64,000 nt of DNA from Rhodoferax sp. (GCF_025354435.1 NZ_JANXMU010000045.1:62001-126000), one strand, 5' to 3'. Shown: positions 18,132 to 27,630, counted from the first letter of the stretch. Translations and numbers: made by a program. The notes: generated from the letters alone by a model not told the origin.

Positions 18132-18848
18132 CTACTTGATCTTGGCCAGTTGCGCTTCGACCTGTTCCGATGGAACGGCGCCGGGGATGCGCGAACCGTC
18201 AGCAAACAGTAGCGTGGGCGTGCCGGTGATGCGGTATTTTTTGCCGAATTCAACGTTGCGTGCCAGCGCGGGCGCATTGCAGTTGGCGGCTGCCTGGGGC
18301 GGTGTCTGGCTGCGCAGCATCCAGTCGTTCCAGGCCTTGGCCTTGTCTTTGGCGCACCAGATATTGCGGGCCTTGTCGGTAGAGTCGGCGCTCAAAATGG
18401 GGTACAGGTACAGCGAGACGGTCACGTTGTCCACCTTCTGCAGGTCTTTCTCAAAACGCTTGCAGTAGCCGCAGTTGGGGTCTTCAAACACCGCAATCTT
18501 GCGTTTGCCGTTGCCGCGCACGATGGTGAAAGCGTCTTTGCTGGGCAGGCTGTCGAAGTCCACCGCGCTGAGTTTGTTGATACGCTCTTCGGTCAGGTTG
18601 CGGCGGGCCTTGGTGTCGATCAGGTTGCCCTGGATCAGAAAGTTACCTTCGGCATCGGTGTACATGACGTCACCGCCGCTGATGGTCAGCTCAAACAGCC
18701 CGGGCATGGCACTTTTATTGACTTCTTCGATCTTGGGCATTTGCGGAATGCGCTCGGCCAGGTTCTTTCGGAGGGAGGCTTCATCGGCCTGTGCGCCCAA
18801 GCACGCGATGGCCATGGTCGTGGCCACCGCAAATTTCAAAAACGTCAT
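18132..18848 (-). CDS. dsbC: DsbC-type disulfide isomerase
   Basis: This periplasmic protein-disulfide isomerase/thioredoxin-fold protein shuffles wrong disulfides. It has a Sec signal peptide (MTFLKFAVATTMAIACLG to AQA), an N-terminal dimerisation domain, and the active site C126-G-Y-C129 in EDPNCGYCKRFEKDL. A second Cys pair lies later (NIWCAKD and AANCNAP), as in DsbC. The cis-Pro loop is ITGTPTLLFADG. I start at ATG 18848; a TTG 12 nt upstream in frame is unlikely. The ATG begins 1 nt after the stop of the UbiH-like gene, so it is co-transcribed with it. Confidence 0.95.
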   Translation of the reverse strand: MTFLKFAVATTMAIACLGAQADEASLRKNLAERIPQMPKIEEVNKSAMPGLFELTISGGDVMYTDAEGNFLIQGNLIDTKARRNLTEERINKLSAVDFDSLPSKDAFTIVRGNGKRKIAVFEDPNCGYCKRFEKDLQKVDNVTVSLYLYPILSADSTDKARNIWCAKDKAKAWNDWMLRSQTPPQAAANCNAPALARNVEFGKKYRITGTPTLLFADGSRIPGAVPSEQVEAQLAKIK

Positions 18849-18849
18849 G

Positions 18850-19977
18850 TCAATTCCCAATTGTTTCTAATCCCATAGCCTGCCGAGCGACCCAGGTTTT
18901 GACCCAGCCGCTGCGCTCAAACCCCTGCATGCCCCAGTTGCGCAGCCCCTGCGTGGTCGCGTCGCCGCGCGCAAACAACTGCTGCAAGCCATCCGTCGCC
19001 CCGCCCACCGCCAGCAGCGCCGTCTTGCGCGCCCGCTCGTACTGCCGCAGCAGCTTGGTATCGCCCACACTGCGCCAATAATCGCGGCCTTGCAGCACTT
19101 GCGCCAGCGTGGCCGCATCGCCCAGGCCCAGGTTCAGCCCCTGGCCCGCCAGCGGGTGCACGGTGTGTGCCGCATCGCCTGCCAATACCCATGCGCGCTG
19201 GTCAAGGCTTCCGATCCAGCGGCTGGCCTGCGCCTTGTGCAATGGCCAAGCCGCCCGTGTGCCGTCCAACGCCAGGCTTCCCAGCGCGCCGTGGCTGGCC
19301 TCTTGCAAAGCCAGGCAGAAATCTTCGGGCGACAAGGCCTGCAACGCGGCGGCGCGGCCGTCTTGAACAGACCACACCACGGCCACAGAGTTCCCAGCCT
19401 CGCCCTGCAAGGGCAAAAAAGCCAGGATATCGCCGTTGGCAAACCACTGCCGTGCCATCTGTTCGTGCGGCCTCTCGCACATCAGCCGGGTGGCAATGGC
19501 CTGCTGGTGGTAGGGCATGCTGTCGAAATCTACGCCCAACTCGGCCCGTGTGGCGCTGGCCTTGCCTTCGCACACCACGGTGAGGGCGGCCGTAACGGGG
19601 CTGCCCACCACTTCGATCATCGGCTGGTAGCGTACGGCCTCGCCCAGCCGGGCTTCCAGCGCGGGTACGTCCACGATCCAGGCCAGCGCGGGCGCGCTCT
19701 GCTGGCTGGCGGTAAAAGTGACCTCGCCGCCCTTATCGCCCCAGACGTGCATCTGCTGCACCGCCGTGGCGTGCTCCGCATCGGGCCAGCAGCGCAATGA
19801 TTCGAGCAGGGTGCGCGATGCCGTGTTGAGTGCGTAGGCGCGCACGTCGTCGGCCGGGTGGGGGTGGGCCGGGTCGGCCACCAAAGCTACGCGCAGCCGG
19901 TCGCGCGCCAGCAACAACGCCAAAGTGCGGCCGACAATGCTAGCGCCACGGATACAAATGTCAAAAGGTTGGGCCAT
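18850..19977 (-). CDS. UbiH/UbiF-family FAD-dependent hydroxylase
   Basis: This 375-residue aromatic-ring hydroxylase probably acts in ubiquinone biosynthesis. The FAD dinucleotide loop is ICIRGASIVGRTLALLLARD; its GxSxxG core is slightly unusual (RGASIVG). The second FAD motif, GDAAHTVHPLAGQGLNLGLGD, is strong. Which ring position it hydroxylates (UbiH, UbiF or UbiI role) cannot be told from sequence. It is upstream of and coupled to dsbC. Confidence 0.9.
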   Translation of the reverse strand: MAQPFDICIRGASIVGRTLALLLARDRLRVALVADPAHPHPADDVRAYALNTASRTLLESLRCWPDAEHATAVQQMHVWGDKGGEVTFTASQQSAPALAWIVDVPALEARLGEAVRYQPMIEVVGSPVTAALTVVCEGKASATRAELGVDFDSMPYHQQAIATRLMCERPHEQMARQWFANGDILAFLPLQGEAGNSVAVVWSVQDGRAAALQALSPEDFCLALQEASHGALGSLALDGTRAAWPLHKAQASRWIGSLDQRAWVLAGDAAHTVHPLAGQGLNLGLGDAATLAQVLQGRDYWRSVGDTKLLRQYERARKTALLAVGGATDGLQQLFARGDATTQGLRNWGMQGFERSGWVKTWVARQAMGLETIGN

Positions 19978-20058
19978 AAGAATCTAGGTTGAACGGACGC
20001 TGCGGTCCGTCCAAGGATTGTAGGAGCCGGGCACAATCCAAGACTTTGCCCCCCCAGG

Positions 20059-20919
20059 ATGCCCCTCATGGATGTCAACGCCACCATCACCCGCCTGTTC
20101 GTCTACCCCGTCAAATCCTGCGCCGGTGTAGCGCTGGACCATGTGGCGCTGACCGAGACGGGCCTGGAGTTCGACCGCGCCTGGATGGTGGTGGACGCGC
20201 AGGGCCAGTTTGTCACCCAGCGCGAGCTGCCGCGCATGGCTCTGGTCCAGCCCCAGCTCAAAACATTTGAGATGGTTTTACGGGCTCCAGGCATGCTGGA
20301 CCTGCACGTGCAGCTAGACAAAGTAGAGCACGCCGTGCAGGCCACCGTGTGGAAAGACACCGTGCCCGCCTTCGACATGGGCGACTTGGCGGCGCAGTGG
20401 TTTAGCGACTTTCTGGGCCGCCCGCTGCGCCTGGTGCGCTTCAACCCCGACCACCGCCGCTTGTCTAGCGCGCAATGGACGGGCGATGCCGAGGGCCTGA
20501 ACCAGTTCTCGGACGGCTACGCGGTGCTGGTCATCAGCGAAGCCTCATTAGACGGGCTGAACGTGCGCCTGGCAGCCGCCGGGGAAGCCGCGGTGGCCAT
20601 GGAGCGCTTTCGCCCCAACATTGTGCTGGCAGGCATGGAAGCCCACGACGAAGACCGCCTGGACGAGCTGTTGATCGCCACCGCCCAAGGCGAGTCCCGC
20701 CTGCGCATGGTCAAACCCTGCCCGCGTTGCCCAATTCCCAATATCGACCCGGCCACCGCGTTGAGCACCCCCACCGTGGGCGACATGCTGCAAACCTACC
20801 GCCAGACTGCCGTGGTCGGCGGGGCTGTGGCCTTTGGCATGAACGCCATCGTGCTGGCTGGGGTGGATAGCGAGTTGCGCGTAGGCCAAAGCGCCTCGGC
20901 TGACTACAAATTTGACTGA
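20059..20919 (+). CDS. MOSC-domain molybdenum-cofactor-binding protein (YcbX-like)
   Basis: This 286-residue protein has an N-terminal MOSC beta-barrel domain (ITRLFVYPVKSCAGVALDH, then EFDRAWMVVDAQGQFVTQRE) and a C-terminal MOSC domain. The region VKPCPRCPIPNIDPAT holds the conserved Cys that binds molybdenum in this family. Such proteins (YcbX, mARC) reduce N-hydroxylated compounds with an electron partner, but there is no fused ferredoxin domain here. ATG 20059 is chosen, though ATG 20068 is also possible. Confidence 0.92.
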   Translation: MPLMDVNATITRLFVYPVKSCAGVALDHVALTETGLEFDRAWMVVDAQGQFVTQRELPRMALVQPQLKTFEMVLRAPGMLDLHVQLDKVEHAVQATVWKDTVPAFDMGDLAAQWFSDFLGRPLRLVRFNPDHRRLSSAQWTGDAEGLNQFSDGYAVLVISEASLDGLNVRLAAAGEAAVAMERFRPNIVLAGMEAHDEDRLDELLIATAQGESRLRMVKPCPRCPIPNIDPATALSTPTVGDMLQTYRQTAVVGGAVAFGMNAIVLAGVDSELRVGQSASADYKFD

Positions 20920-20923
20920 CCGC

Positions 20924-21013
20924 ATGCTCGACACTATTGAAGCGGACGATGGGGAGTTGCAGGCCGGGCTTAGCGCCGTGCAAAAGCTGCCAGAACCCGG
21001 GGCGATGCCATGA
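20924..21013 (+). CDS. Possible 29-residue leader ORF
   Basis: This short frame begins MLDTIEADDGELQAG and ends PEPGAMP. It overlaps the following 99-codon frame by ATGA, which is the main reason to list it. It has no recognisable domain and only a poor RBS. It may be a real coupling peptide or the remnant of a longer gene. Confidence 0.35.
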   Translation: MLDTIEADDGELQAGLSAVQKLPEPGAMP

Positions 21014-21309
21014 CCGAACCCTTGCAAAGCCTGGGCCTTCAGCTCACCGCCCTGTTGCGCCAAGCAATTGCAACTGCGAACACAGAGGTGGATGCCATCA
21101 TCCAATGCGGCGAACGTGGTAGTGCCCGCATCGACCACCAACTCGACCAGATGCTCGGCTTTTGCTGCGATCCAGACATGCTGCTGGCGTTCAAGCGCCT
21201 GTGCCGTTACTACTTCACCATCGACCCAGCAGCCACGGCTGGGCATATGCAAGCGTATCGGGAGATGTGGGATATGCCGGATGACCTGCAAGTCGGGGGG
21301 TGCGCATGA
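21010..21309 (+). CDS. Small protein of unknown function
   Basis: This 99-residue frame is mostly helical and carries four cysteines (QCGERGS, GFCCDPD, RLCRYY). The patterns PDMLLAFKRLCRYYFTID and HMQAYREMWDMPD look like genuine protein, with normal codon use. Its ATG overlaps the stop of a 29-residue frame, and its stop overlaps the ATG of a 20-residue frame (21306-21368), each by 4 bp. I do not recognise a family. It lies between the MOSC gene and ychF, and the remaining 130 bp before ychF hold nothing I can name. Confidence 0.6.
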   Translation: MTEPLQSLGLQLTALLRQAIATANTEVDAIIQCGERGSARIDHQLDQMLGFCCDPDMLLAFKRLCRYYFTIDPAATAGHMQAYREMWDMPDDLQVGGCA

Positions 21310-21497
21310 GCGCAGTCAGGCTGGCTTTGCAGCAACTGCAGGTCATCGGTGAGGATTGGGCGCTCTGACTGGGGTCATTACAATGGCGGGCTTCACACAG
21401 CCCCCTGCAGCAGCGCAGCGGGCCTGTTCTCCCTCTTTTTTCCTCTGCGCCGCGGTGTTTTTACCGGCGCAAAGATTCGGCTCCTGAAGGATTCCCC

Positions 21498-22583
21498 ATG
21501 AAATGTGGCATTGTGGGCTTGCCCAATGTCGGTAAATCGACCCTGTTTAACGCCTTGACCAAGGCGGGCATCGCTGCGGAAAATTATCCCTTTTGCACCA
21601 TCGAGCCCAACGTCGGCATCGTCGAGGTGCCTGATGCGCGCATGTCCCAACTGGCCGATATCGTCAAACCCGAACGCATGGTGCCCGCGGTGGTCGAATT
21701 TGTCGACATCGCTGGTTTGGTGGCTGGTGCCAGCACCGGCGAGGGCCTGGGCAACAAGTTTTTGGCGCATATCCGCGAAACCGATGCCACCATCAATGTG
21801 GTGCGCTGCTTTGAAGACGACAACGTGATCCACGTGGCGGGCAAGGTCGATCCAATCTCGGACATCGAGGTGATCCAGACCGAACTCTGCCTGGCCGATC
21901 TGTCCGCCGTGGAAAAAGCCTTGCACCGCGTCACCAAGCTGGCCCGCTCGGGCGACAAGGAATCCATCAAACTGGTGGCAATTCTGGAGAAGTGCCAGGC
22001 GGCGCTGAACGAAGCCAAGCCGGTGCGCACGCTGGACTTCAGCAAGGACGAGTTGCCGCTGCTCAAGCAATTCTTCCTGATCACTGCCAAGCCCGCCATG
22101 TTTGTGGCCAACGTGGCCGAAGACGGGTTTGAGAACAACCCCATGCTCGACCGCCTGAAGGCCTATGCCGACGCGCAAAACGCGCCCGTGGTGGCCATCA
22201 GCGCCAAGATGGAAGCCGAAATGGCCGAGATGGAGGACGAGGACCGCGCCATGTTCCTGGAAGAGCTGGGCCAGACCGAACCCGGCCTGAACCGCCTGAT
22301 CCGCGCCGCCTACACCCTGCTGGGCCTGCAAACCTACTTCACCGCCGGTGTAAAGGAAGTGCGCGCCTGGACCATCCACGTCGGCGACACCGGTCCGCAA
22401 GCGGCCGGTGTGATCCACACCGATTTCGAGAAGGGCTACATCCGTGCCCAGACCATCGCGTTTGACGACTTCATCGCCTTCAAGGGCGAGCAGGGTGCCA
22501 AGGACGCGGGCAAGATGCGCGCCGAAGGCAAGGAATATGTCGTCAAGGATGGCGACGTGATGAACTTCCTGTTCAGTTCTTAA
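21498..22583 (+). CDS. ychF: YchF/OLA1-type ribosome-binding ATPase
   Basis: This conserved P-loop NTPase of the Obg family prefers ATP, binds ribosomes and is linked to oxidative-stress responses. The 361-residue protein has the G1 loop [18 protein letters not shown] at the N-terminus, G3 as [12 protein letters not shown], a helical hairpin insertion, and a C-terminal TGS domain (from about 275, [19 protein letters not shown]). A close RBS (GAAGGA) precedes the ATG. Single gene; a dispersed repeat follows the stop. Confidence 0.98.
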   Translation: MKCGIVGLPNVGKSTLFNALTKAGIAAENYPFCTIEPNVGIVEVPDARMSQLADIVKPERMVPAVVEFVDIAGLVAGASTGEGLGNKFLAHIRETDATINVVRCFEDDNVIHVAGKVDPISDIEVIQTELCLADLSAVEKALHRVTKLARSGDKESIKLVAILEKCQAALNEAKPVRTLDFSKDELPLLKQFFLITAKPAMFVANVAEDGFENNPMLDRLKAYADAQNAPVVAISAKMEAEMAEMEDEDRAMFLEELGQTEPGLNRLIRAAYTLLGLQTYFTAGVKEVRAWTIHVGDTGPQAAGVIHTDFEKGYIRAQTIAFDDFIAFKGEQGAKDAGKMRAEGKEYVVKDGDVMNFLFSS

Positions 22584-22598
22584 TTTATAAGCTTTTTA

Positions 22599-22646
22599 GG
22601 CCTCTAGCGTATATCCTACCTGCGCTAGTAGCTATGAAAACTGTAG
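22599..22646 (+). repeat. Dispersed two-hairpin palindromic repeat, copy 4
   Basis: GGCCTCTAGCGTATA opens the element, the returning arm is GCGCTAGTAGCTAT, and the second hairpin is degenerate (ACTGTAGT instead of ATAGC). It lies between ychF and the pseudouridine synthase gene. Confidence 0.8.
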
Positions 22647-22676
22647 TAATCACTTTTCTCCACTGTATTGCCCCCC

Positions 22677-23429
22677 ATGACCGAACCGGTTCGCCTTGCC
22701 AAACGCCTAGCTGAACAGCTGGCCTGCTCCCGTAGCGAGGCGGAGAAGTACATCGAAGGCGGCTGGGTGCGGGTGGACGGGCAGGTGGTGGACGAACCGA
22801 TGTTCCGCGTCGGCGCGCAAAAGATCACCGTGGACTCCGATGCCAGCCTGCTGGTGGCGCCCACGGTCACGCTCTTGCTGCACAAGCCGGTAGGCTTTAC
22901 GGCAGGGCTGGACGCAGGCCCCGGCCCGAAGGCGCAGCCCGCGCTCAGCTTGCTGACGCGCGAAAACCATGCTGCCGACGACCGCTCCGGCATCCGCACC
23001 CTGAAGAAGCACTTCGCCCAGTTGCGTCTGGCCACGCCCATGGACAGCCGCGCCAGTGGTTTGGTGGTCTACACCCAGGATGGCCGCGTGGTGCGCAAGC
23101 TGGAAGAAGATGTGGACCTGATCGAGCACGAGGTGATGGTGGAAGTGGCGGGCGATGTCACCCCCGGCATGCTGCGCAAACTGGCCGACCCGGTGCAATA
23201 CATTGAAAAAATTCTGACGGCCGCCAAGGTCAGCATCAGCAGCAACACCGATACCGAGACCCGCCTGCGTTTCGCCCTCAAAGGCGAGCGCCCCGGCCAG
23301 ATCGACTACCTGTGCGAAAGCGCGGGTTTGCAGATCCGCAGCGTCAAACGCATCCGCGTGGGCCGTGTGGCCATGACGGCCCTAGCGCCCGGGCAGTGGC
23401 GCTACCTGGCCGAACACGAGCGGTTTTAA
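22677..23429 (+). CDS. RsuA/RluF-family RNA pseudouridine synthase
   Basis: This is a 250-residue enzyme that isomerises uridine in rRNA or tRNA. An N-terminal S4 RNA-binding domain is visible (RLAKRLAEQLACSRSEAEKY, then GGWVRVDGQVV), then the catalytic domain. The catalytic Asp lies in ATPMDSRASGLVVYTQDG, where the usual RLD is PMD, so the motif is divergent but retains D. The S4 domain and order suit RluF/RsuA-like enzymes; the target nucleotide cannot be assigned. The ATG at 22677 is preferred over a TTG 9 nt upstream. It ends overlapping the YqaA-type gene by 4 bp, tail to tail. Confidence 0.9.
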   Translation: MTEPVRLAKRLAEQLACSRSEAEKYIEGGWVRVDGQVVDEPMFRVGAQKITVDSDASLLVAPTVTLLLHKPVGFTAGLDAGPGPKAQPALSLLTRENHAADDRSGIRTLKKHFAQLRLATPMDSRASGLVVYTQDGRVVRKLEEDVDLIEHEVMVEVAGDVTPGMLRKLADPVQYIEKILTAAKVSISSNTDTETRLRFALKGERPGQIDYLCESAGLQIRSVKRIRVGRVAMTALAPGQWRYLAEHERF

Positions 23430-23905
23430 AACCAGTGTGCCGGGAACGCCCACACCAGCGACCCGGTCAGCACCACATAGCGCAAAAACTTGCCTATCGC
23501 CATATAGCCCAAGCAGGGCCAGAACGGCAGCTTGAGCCAGCCCGCCACCGCGCACAGCGGGTCGCCCACCAGGGGCAGCCAGGCCAGTAAACAGGCTTTA
23601 GGCCCCAGCTTTTCCAGCCAAACCAGCACGCGGGTGTGGTGCTTGGAATGGCTGTATTTGTCTGCCACCCGGTGCGCGCCAAAACCCATCCACCAGTCCA
23701 CCGCACCGCCCAGGGTGTTGCCCATGGTGGCGACCAGCACGGCGGGCCAGAATAGTTCGGGGTTGAGCTTGACCAGCCCAAACACCACCGGCTCCGAGCC
23801 CAACGGCAGCAGCGTGGCGGAGATGAATGAGACAATAAAGACGGTGCTCAGGCCGAATTGCGGCAGGGCCAGCAGGGTCAGCAAATGTTCGATCCAGGAT
23901 TCCAT
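23426..23905 (-). CDS. YqaA/DedA-type inner-membrane protein
   Basis: This is a 159-residue membrane protein with about four hydrophobic segments. The motifs FISATLLPLGSEPVVFGL, ATMGNTLGGAVDWWMG and WLPLVGDPLCAVAGWLKLPF match the YqaA branch of the DedA/VTT family. DedA proteins act in lipid flipping and envelope maintenance, while the YqaA branch is less understood. Single gene, with no clear partner. Confidence 0.9.
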   Translation of the reverse strand: MESWIEHLLTLLALPQFGLSTVFIVSFISATLLPLGSEPVVFGLVKLNPELFWPAVLVATMGNTLGGAVDWWMGFGAHRVADKYSHSKHHTRVLVWLEKLGPKACLLAWLPLVGDPLCAVAGWLKLPFWPCLGYMAIGKFLRYVVLTGSLVWAFPAHWF

Positions 23906-23999
23906 CGGGGCAGTATAGGAGGGCGCTGGCAGCGGTTTACCGCCAGTCCCGCATAACTTCCACTATGTGAAATCATGAAGCCGCACTGCGAAACCGGCC

Positions 24000-24015
24000 A
24001 TTGCTGCACTGCAAT
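24000..24015. promoter_or_regulatory. TGCA-rich dyad upstream of aceA
   Basis: ATTGC, six bases, GCAAT. It sits in the 304-bp gap before aceA, which is otherwise empty of genes. The CTGC/GCAG-rich look recalls sites of the PHA regulator PhaR, but the match is short. Confidence 0.25.
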
Positions 24016-24098
24016 AATTTTTACCAAACTACAAAAACTGTTTTCGCATCATAAAAAATTAATTGTAAGTTGTTGATTTTGTTGATTTATATTTTTAA

Positions 24099-24138
24099 TC
24101 TTATATAAGACATAAGAGTATGAAAAGTCTTATAGAAG
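24099..24138 (+). promoter_or_regulatory. A/T-rich promoter and operator region of aceA
   Basis: The block 24030-24140 is far richer in A+T than its surroundings. It contains the perfect palindrome TCTTATATAAGA at 24099-24110, then ACATAAGAG, and a related imperfect one CTTATAGAAG at 24129-24138. Repeated CTTAT/ATAAG arms suggest a dimeric regulator, overlapping or next to the promoter. The protein is not identified here. Confidence 0.5.
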
Positions 24139-24209
24139 ACTTAGAATTTGTCCATCGGCACCGCAAGCAACCGCAGTGCAGACCCCTTTCAATCCACCTT
24201 GGAGTTTTT

Positions 24210-25529
24210 ATGCCGCAATCCATCACCGAACAACTCAGCCGTGACCAACAAGCTGCCGCTCTGCAAAAAGACTGGGACACCAACCCCCGTTGGAAGGGCA
24301 TCAAACGTGGTTACACCGCCGCCGAAGTCGTGCGTCTGCGTGGCTCTTTCCCCATCGAGCACACACTGGCCCGCCGCGGCGCAGAAAAGCTCTGGGATTT
24401 GTTGCACACCGAGGCGTACGTTAACTGCTTGGGTGCGTTGACTGGTGGCCAGGCCATGCAGCAAGTCAAGGCGGGTGTAAAGGCGATTTACCTGTCGGGC
24501 TGGCAAGTCGCTGCAGACAACAACGGTTACGCCGCCATGTACCCCGACCAGTCGCTGTACCCCGTGGATTCGGTGCCAAAAGTGGTTGAGCGCATCAACA
24601 ACACCTTCCGCCGTGCCGATGAAATCCAGCACTCCAAGGGCATCGACGCTGGCGACGCAGGCTACATCGACAACTTCGCGCCTATCGTGGCCGATGCCGA
24701 AGCCGGTTTCGGCGGCGTACTGAACGCATTTGAACTGATGAAGGCCATGATCAACTCCGGCGCGGCCGGCGTGCACTGGGAAGACCAATTGGCTTCGGTC
24801 AAGAAATGCGGCCACATGGGTGGCAAGGTGCTGGTGCCTACGGTGGAAGCCTGCCAGAAACTCATCGCCGCCCGCATGGCTGCCGATGTGTGCGGCGTAC
24901 CGACTTTGGTGATTGCCCGTACCGATGCCGAAGCCGCCGACCTGCTGACCAGCGACTACGACGAAAACGACAAGCCCTTCATCACCGGTGAGCGCACCTC
25001 CGAAGGTTTCTACAAGACCAACAAGGGTATCGACCAGGCCATCAGCCGCGCCATTGCCTACGCCCATTACGCCGATCTGGTGTGGTGCGAAACCGGCACG
25101 CCGGATCTGGAATTCGCCAAGAAGTTTGCCGATGCCGTGCACAAGGTGCACCCCGGCAAGATGCTGGCCTACAACTGCTCGCCGTCCTTCAACTGGAAGA
25201 AGAACCTGGACGATGCGACCATCGCCAAGTTCCAGCGCGAACTGGGTGCCATGGGCTACAAGTACCAGTTCATCACCTTGGCTGGTATCCATTCCATGTG
25301 GTACAACATGTTCGACTTGGCGCAAGACTACGTGAAGCGCGGCATGACGGCCTATATCGAGAAGGTGCAAGAACCCGAGTTTGCCGCCCGTGACCGGGGT
25401 TACACCTTTGTGTCGCACCAGCAGGAAGTGGGCACCGGTTACTTCGACGAAGTTACCACAGTGATCCAGGGCGGCAAGTCCAGCGTCACCGCGCTGACCG
25501 GTTCCACCGAAGAAGAGCAGTTCCACTGA
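24210..25529 (+). CDS. aceA: Isocitrate lyase
   Basis: This glyoxylate-shunt enzyme cleaves isocitrate to glyoxylate and succinate during growth on acetate or fatty acids, including PHA turnover. The 439-residue protein carries the active-site motif KKCGHMGGK with catalytic C200, and [15 protein letters not shown] and [11 protein letters not shown] as in AceA. I start at ATG 24210 behind TTGGAG; the frame is open for 30 more codons into the operator region, which is not credible coding. A strong terminator follows. Malate synthase is not in the window. Confidence 0.98.
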   Translation: MPQSITEQLSRDQQAAALQKDWDTNPRWKGIKRGYTAAEVVRLRGSFPIEHTLARRGAEKLWDLLHTEAYVNCLGALTGGQAMQQVKAGVKAIYLSGWQVAADNNGYAAMYPDQSLYPVDSVPKVVERINNTFRRADEIQHSKGIDAGDAGYIDNFAPIVADAEAGFGGVLNAFELMKAMINSGAAGVHWEDQLASVKKCGHMGGKVLVPTVEACQKLIAARMAADVCGVPTLVIARTDAEAADLLTSDYDENDKPFITGERTSEGFYKTNKGIDQAISRAIAYAHYADLVWCETGTPDLEFAKKFADAVHKVHPGKMLAYNCSPSFNWKKNLDDATIAKFQRELGAMGYKYQFITLAGIHSMWYNMFDLAQDYVKRGMTAYIEKVQEPEFAARDRGYTFVSHQQEVGTGYFDEVTTVIQGGKSSVTALTGSTEEEQFH

Positions 25530-25551
25530 TCTAAGGCCTTTGGGCCTATCC

Positions 25552-25583
25552 GCAAAAAGCCCGTCTGTGTACGGGCTTTTTGC
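25552..25583 (+). terminator. Terminator of aceA
   Basis: GCAAAAAGCCCGT at 25552-25564 pairs perfectly with ACGGGCTTTTTGC at 25571-25583 around a 6-nt loop. It works in both directions and also serves the convergent rlpA-like gene. Confidence 0.92.
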
Positions 25584-25591
25584 ATTGTTGG

Positions 25592-26125
25592 CTATCGATT
25601 CCAGAGCGGCGGCAAGCGCAGTGGGGGCGGGGCAGGCGGCGGGTCGTCGTCGCTGCGGGCCACCACGCGTTCCACCAGCACGTCGCCCGTGCCGCGGTCC
25701 AGCAGACCAAGCTCGGCGGCCGCGGCCTGGCTCAGGTCGATGATGCGGTGGGTCAGGATGTGCGGTCCCCGGTCGTTGATGCGCACGATGACGCTTTTGC
25801 CGGTGCTCAGCAAGGTCACCTTGGCGTAGCTCAGCAAGGGCAGGGTGCGGTGTGCAGCCGTCAGGGCGGACATCTTGAAGATTTCACCGGATGCTGTGCG
25901 TCGGCCATGGAAACGTTTACCGTACCAACTGGCTTTGCCGCGCTGGGCCGTACCGCTACCCAGATCAGTTGCCCAGAAGTCGGTTGCCGAGGCACTGGGC
26001 GGCGGGAGCTCGGGGGCTTCGGCGCTGCTGTCGGCCGAGGCGGGTGTTTGTGCCTGCACCCCGGTCGCACATCCCCACAGGGCGGTCACCACCAGCGCAA
26101 ACACAACGGAAGACTTTTCAAACAT
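25592..26125 (-). CDS. RlpA-like septal-ring lipoprotein
   Basis: This is a 177-residue protein with a lipoprotein-like signal (VVTALWGCATG, lipid-anchored Cys about residue 19) and a double-psi beta-barrel domain: GKASWYGKRFHGRRTASGE, then LPLLSYAKVTLLSTGKSV and INDRGPHILTHRIIDLSQ. RlpA family members are lytic transglycosylases that cleave peptidoglycan glycan strands lacking stem peptides. The SPOR domain of larger RlpA proteins is absent, so septal targeting is uncertain. Convergent with aceA. Confidence 0.92.
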   Translation of the reverse strand: MFEKSSVVFALVVTALWGCATGVQAQTPASADSSAEAPELPPPSASATDFWATDLGSGTAQRGKASWYGKRFHGRRTASGEIFKMSALTAAHRTLPLLSYAKVTLLSTGKSVIVRINDRGPHILTHRIIDLSQAAAAELGLLDRGTGDVLVERVVARSDDDPPPAPPPLRLPPLWNR

Positions 26126-26291
26126 GGCGGCATGTTAGTGCCTGTCTGCAAACGGTCATCGACAGGTCACCACGCGCGTGTAAGCAAAAGTGAGATTTCA
26201 ATTGCTGAAATTTTGGGCAGTTAGAATGCCTTTCCTCCCCGATTTCCCATCGTATTTCCTTGGCGCCCCACCGGCGCTGACTCCTATTCCT

Positions 26292-27341
26292 ATGCACATT
26301 GGCCCGTACGCTTTAGCGAACCGCTTGTTTGTTGCGCCCATGGCAGGCGTGACGGACCGGCCGTTTCGGCGTTTGTGCAAATCCCTGGGCGCAGGCTATG
26401 CGGTCAGCGAAATGGTCACCTCGCGGCGCGACCTGTGGGCCACGCTGAAGACCTCGCGCCGTGCCAACCATGACGGCGAAGTCGCCCCCATCGCCGTGCA
26501 AATCGCCGGCACCGATGCCGAGATGATGGCCGAGGCCGCCGCCTACAACATCGCCAACGGCGCGCAAATCATTGACATCAACATGGGTTGCCCGGCCAAG
26601 AAGGTCTGTAACAAATGGGCCGGTTCGGCGCTGATGCAAGACGAGCCCCTGGCCCTGGCCATCGTGGAGGCCGTGGTGGCCGCCTGTGCTCCGCACAACG
26701 TACCCGTCACCCTGAAGATGCGCACCGGCTGGAGCCAGGCGAATAAAAATGCCGTGTCGCTGGCGCGACAGTTCGAGCAAGCCGGTATCCAAATGCTGAC
26801 CGTGCATGGCCGCACCCGCGAGCAGGGCTATACCGGCCACGCCGAATACGACACCATCGCCGCCGTCAAAGCCGCCGTGCGCGTGCCCGTAGTGGCCAAT
26901 GGCGACATGACCACCCCCGAAAAAGTGCGCGATGTGCTGGCCGCCACCGGGGCCGACGCGGTGATGATTGGCCGCGCCGCCCAGGGCCGCCCGTGGATCT
27001 TCCGCGAAGTGGCGCACTTTCTGGACACCGGCACCCACCTGGCCCCGCCCCTGGTGGTTGAAGTGCAGCGCCTGCTGCTCGACCACCTGCAAGACCACTA
27101 CAGCCTGTACGGCGAGTACAGCGGCGTGCGCACCGCCCGCAAGCACATTGGCTGGTATGTCAAAACCTTGCCCGGTGGCGAGGCCTTCCGCGCCCGCATG
27201 AACCTGCTGGAAGATCCACAGCAGCAATGGGCCGCGGTGGACGTATTTTTTACCGAGATGGCCAGCCGTATGGACCGCATGCCCGCGGCCATTAGCCTGG
27301 ACCCCGAACAACAACATCTGCACATGGAGAGTGCCGCGTGA
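26292..27341 (+). CDS. dusB: tRNA-dihydrouridine synthase B
   Basis: This FMN enzyme reduces uridine to dihydrouridine in the tRNA D-loop. From ATG 26292 it is 349 residues. Typical features are the opening [18 protein letters not shown], the catalytic Cys in [19 protein letters not shown], and the phosphate-binding [10 protein letters not shown] and GRAAQGRPW. An earlier in-frame ATG at 26227 would add 21 unconserved residues. The GTG of fis overlaps its stop by 4 bp: the classical dusB-fis pair. Confidence 0.97.
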   Translation: MHIGPYALANRLFVAPMAGVTDRPFRRLCKSLGAGYAVSEMVTSRRDLWATLKTSRRANHDGEVAPIAVQIAGTDAEMMAEAAAYNIANGAQIIDINMGCPAKKVCNKWAGSALMQDEPLALAIVEAVVAACAPHNVPVTLKMRTGWSQANKNAVSLARQFEQAGIQMLTVHGRTREQGYTGHAEYDTIAAVKAAVRVPVVANGDMTTPEKVRDVLAATGADAVMIGRAAQGRPWIFREVAHFLDTGTHLAPPLVVEVQRLLLDHLQDHYSLYGEYSGVRTARKHIGWYVKTLPGGEAFRARMNLLEDPQQQWAAVDVFFTEMASRMDRMPAAISLDPEQQHLHMESAA

Positions 27342-27574
27342 GCCAAAAAAGTATCGACGAGTGCGTGCGCGCCAGTCTGGAAAGCTATTTCAAAGACCTG
27401 GACGGCATCGACCCCGCAGGCATGTACGACATGATGGTGCGGGTGGTGGAAAAACCCCTGCTCGAAGTGGTCATGGCCCAGGCCGACCACAACCAGTCGC
27501 GCGCCGCCGCCTGGCTGGGCCTGAACCGCAACACCCTGCGCAAAAAGCTGCTCGAACACAACCTGATGGAGTAA
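27338..27574 (+). CDS. fis: Fis-family nucleoid/DNA-binding protein
   Basis: This is a 78-residue DNA-bending protein. The C-terminal helix-turn-helix [24 protein letters not shown] is the Fis signature, and the N-terminal helices dimerise. It starts with GTG at 27338, overlapping the dusB stop. In gamma-proteobacteria Fis controls rRNA synthesis in growth phase; in betaproteobacteria its role is less well studied. Short leader to purH (56 bp), so all three genes may share a transcript. Confidence 0.96.
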   Translation: MSQKSIDECVRASLESYFKDLDGIDPAGMYDMMVRVVEKPLLEVVMAQADHNQSRAAAWLGLNRNTLRKKLLEHNLME

Positions 27575-27630
27575 GCCGCCACGGCTTGTTCATAACGATT
27601 TTTAACCTCCCCCTCGACTTCCCGATGCCC

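Noticed and set aside
15856-18468. A very long open frame on the plus strand opposite the M61 peptidase and dsbC region
   Set aside because: It is antisense to well-supported genes, has no domain, and long antisense frames are expected from the codon bias of G+C-rich DNA.
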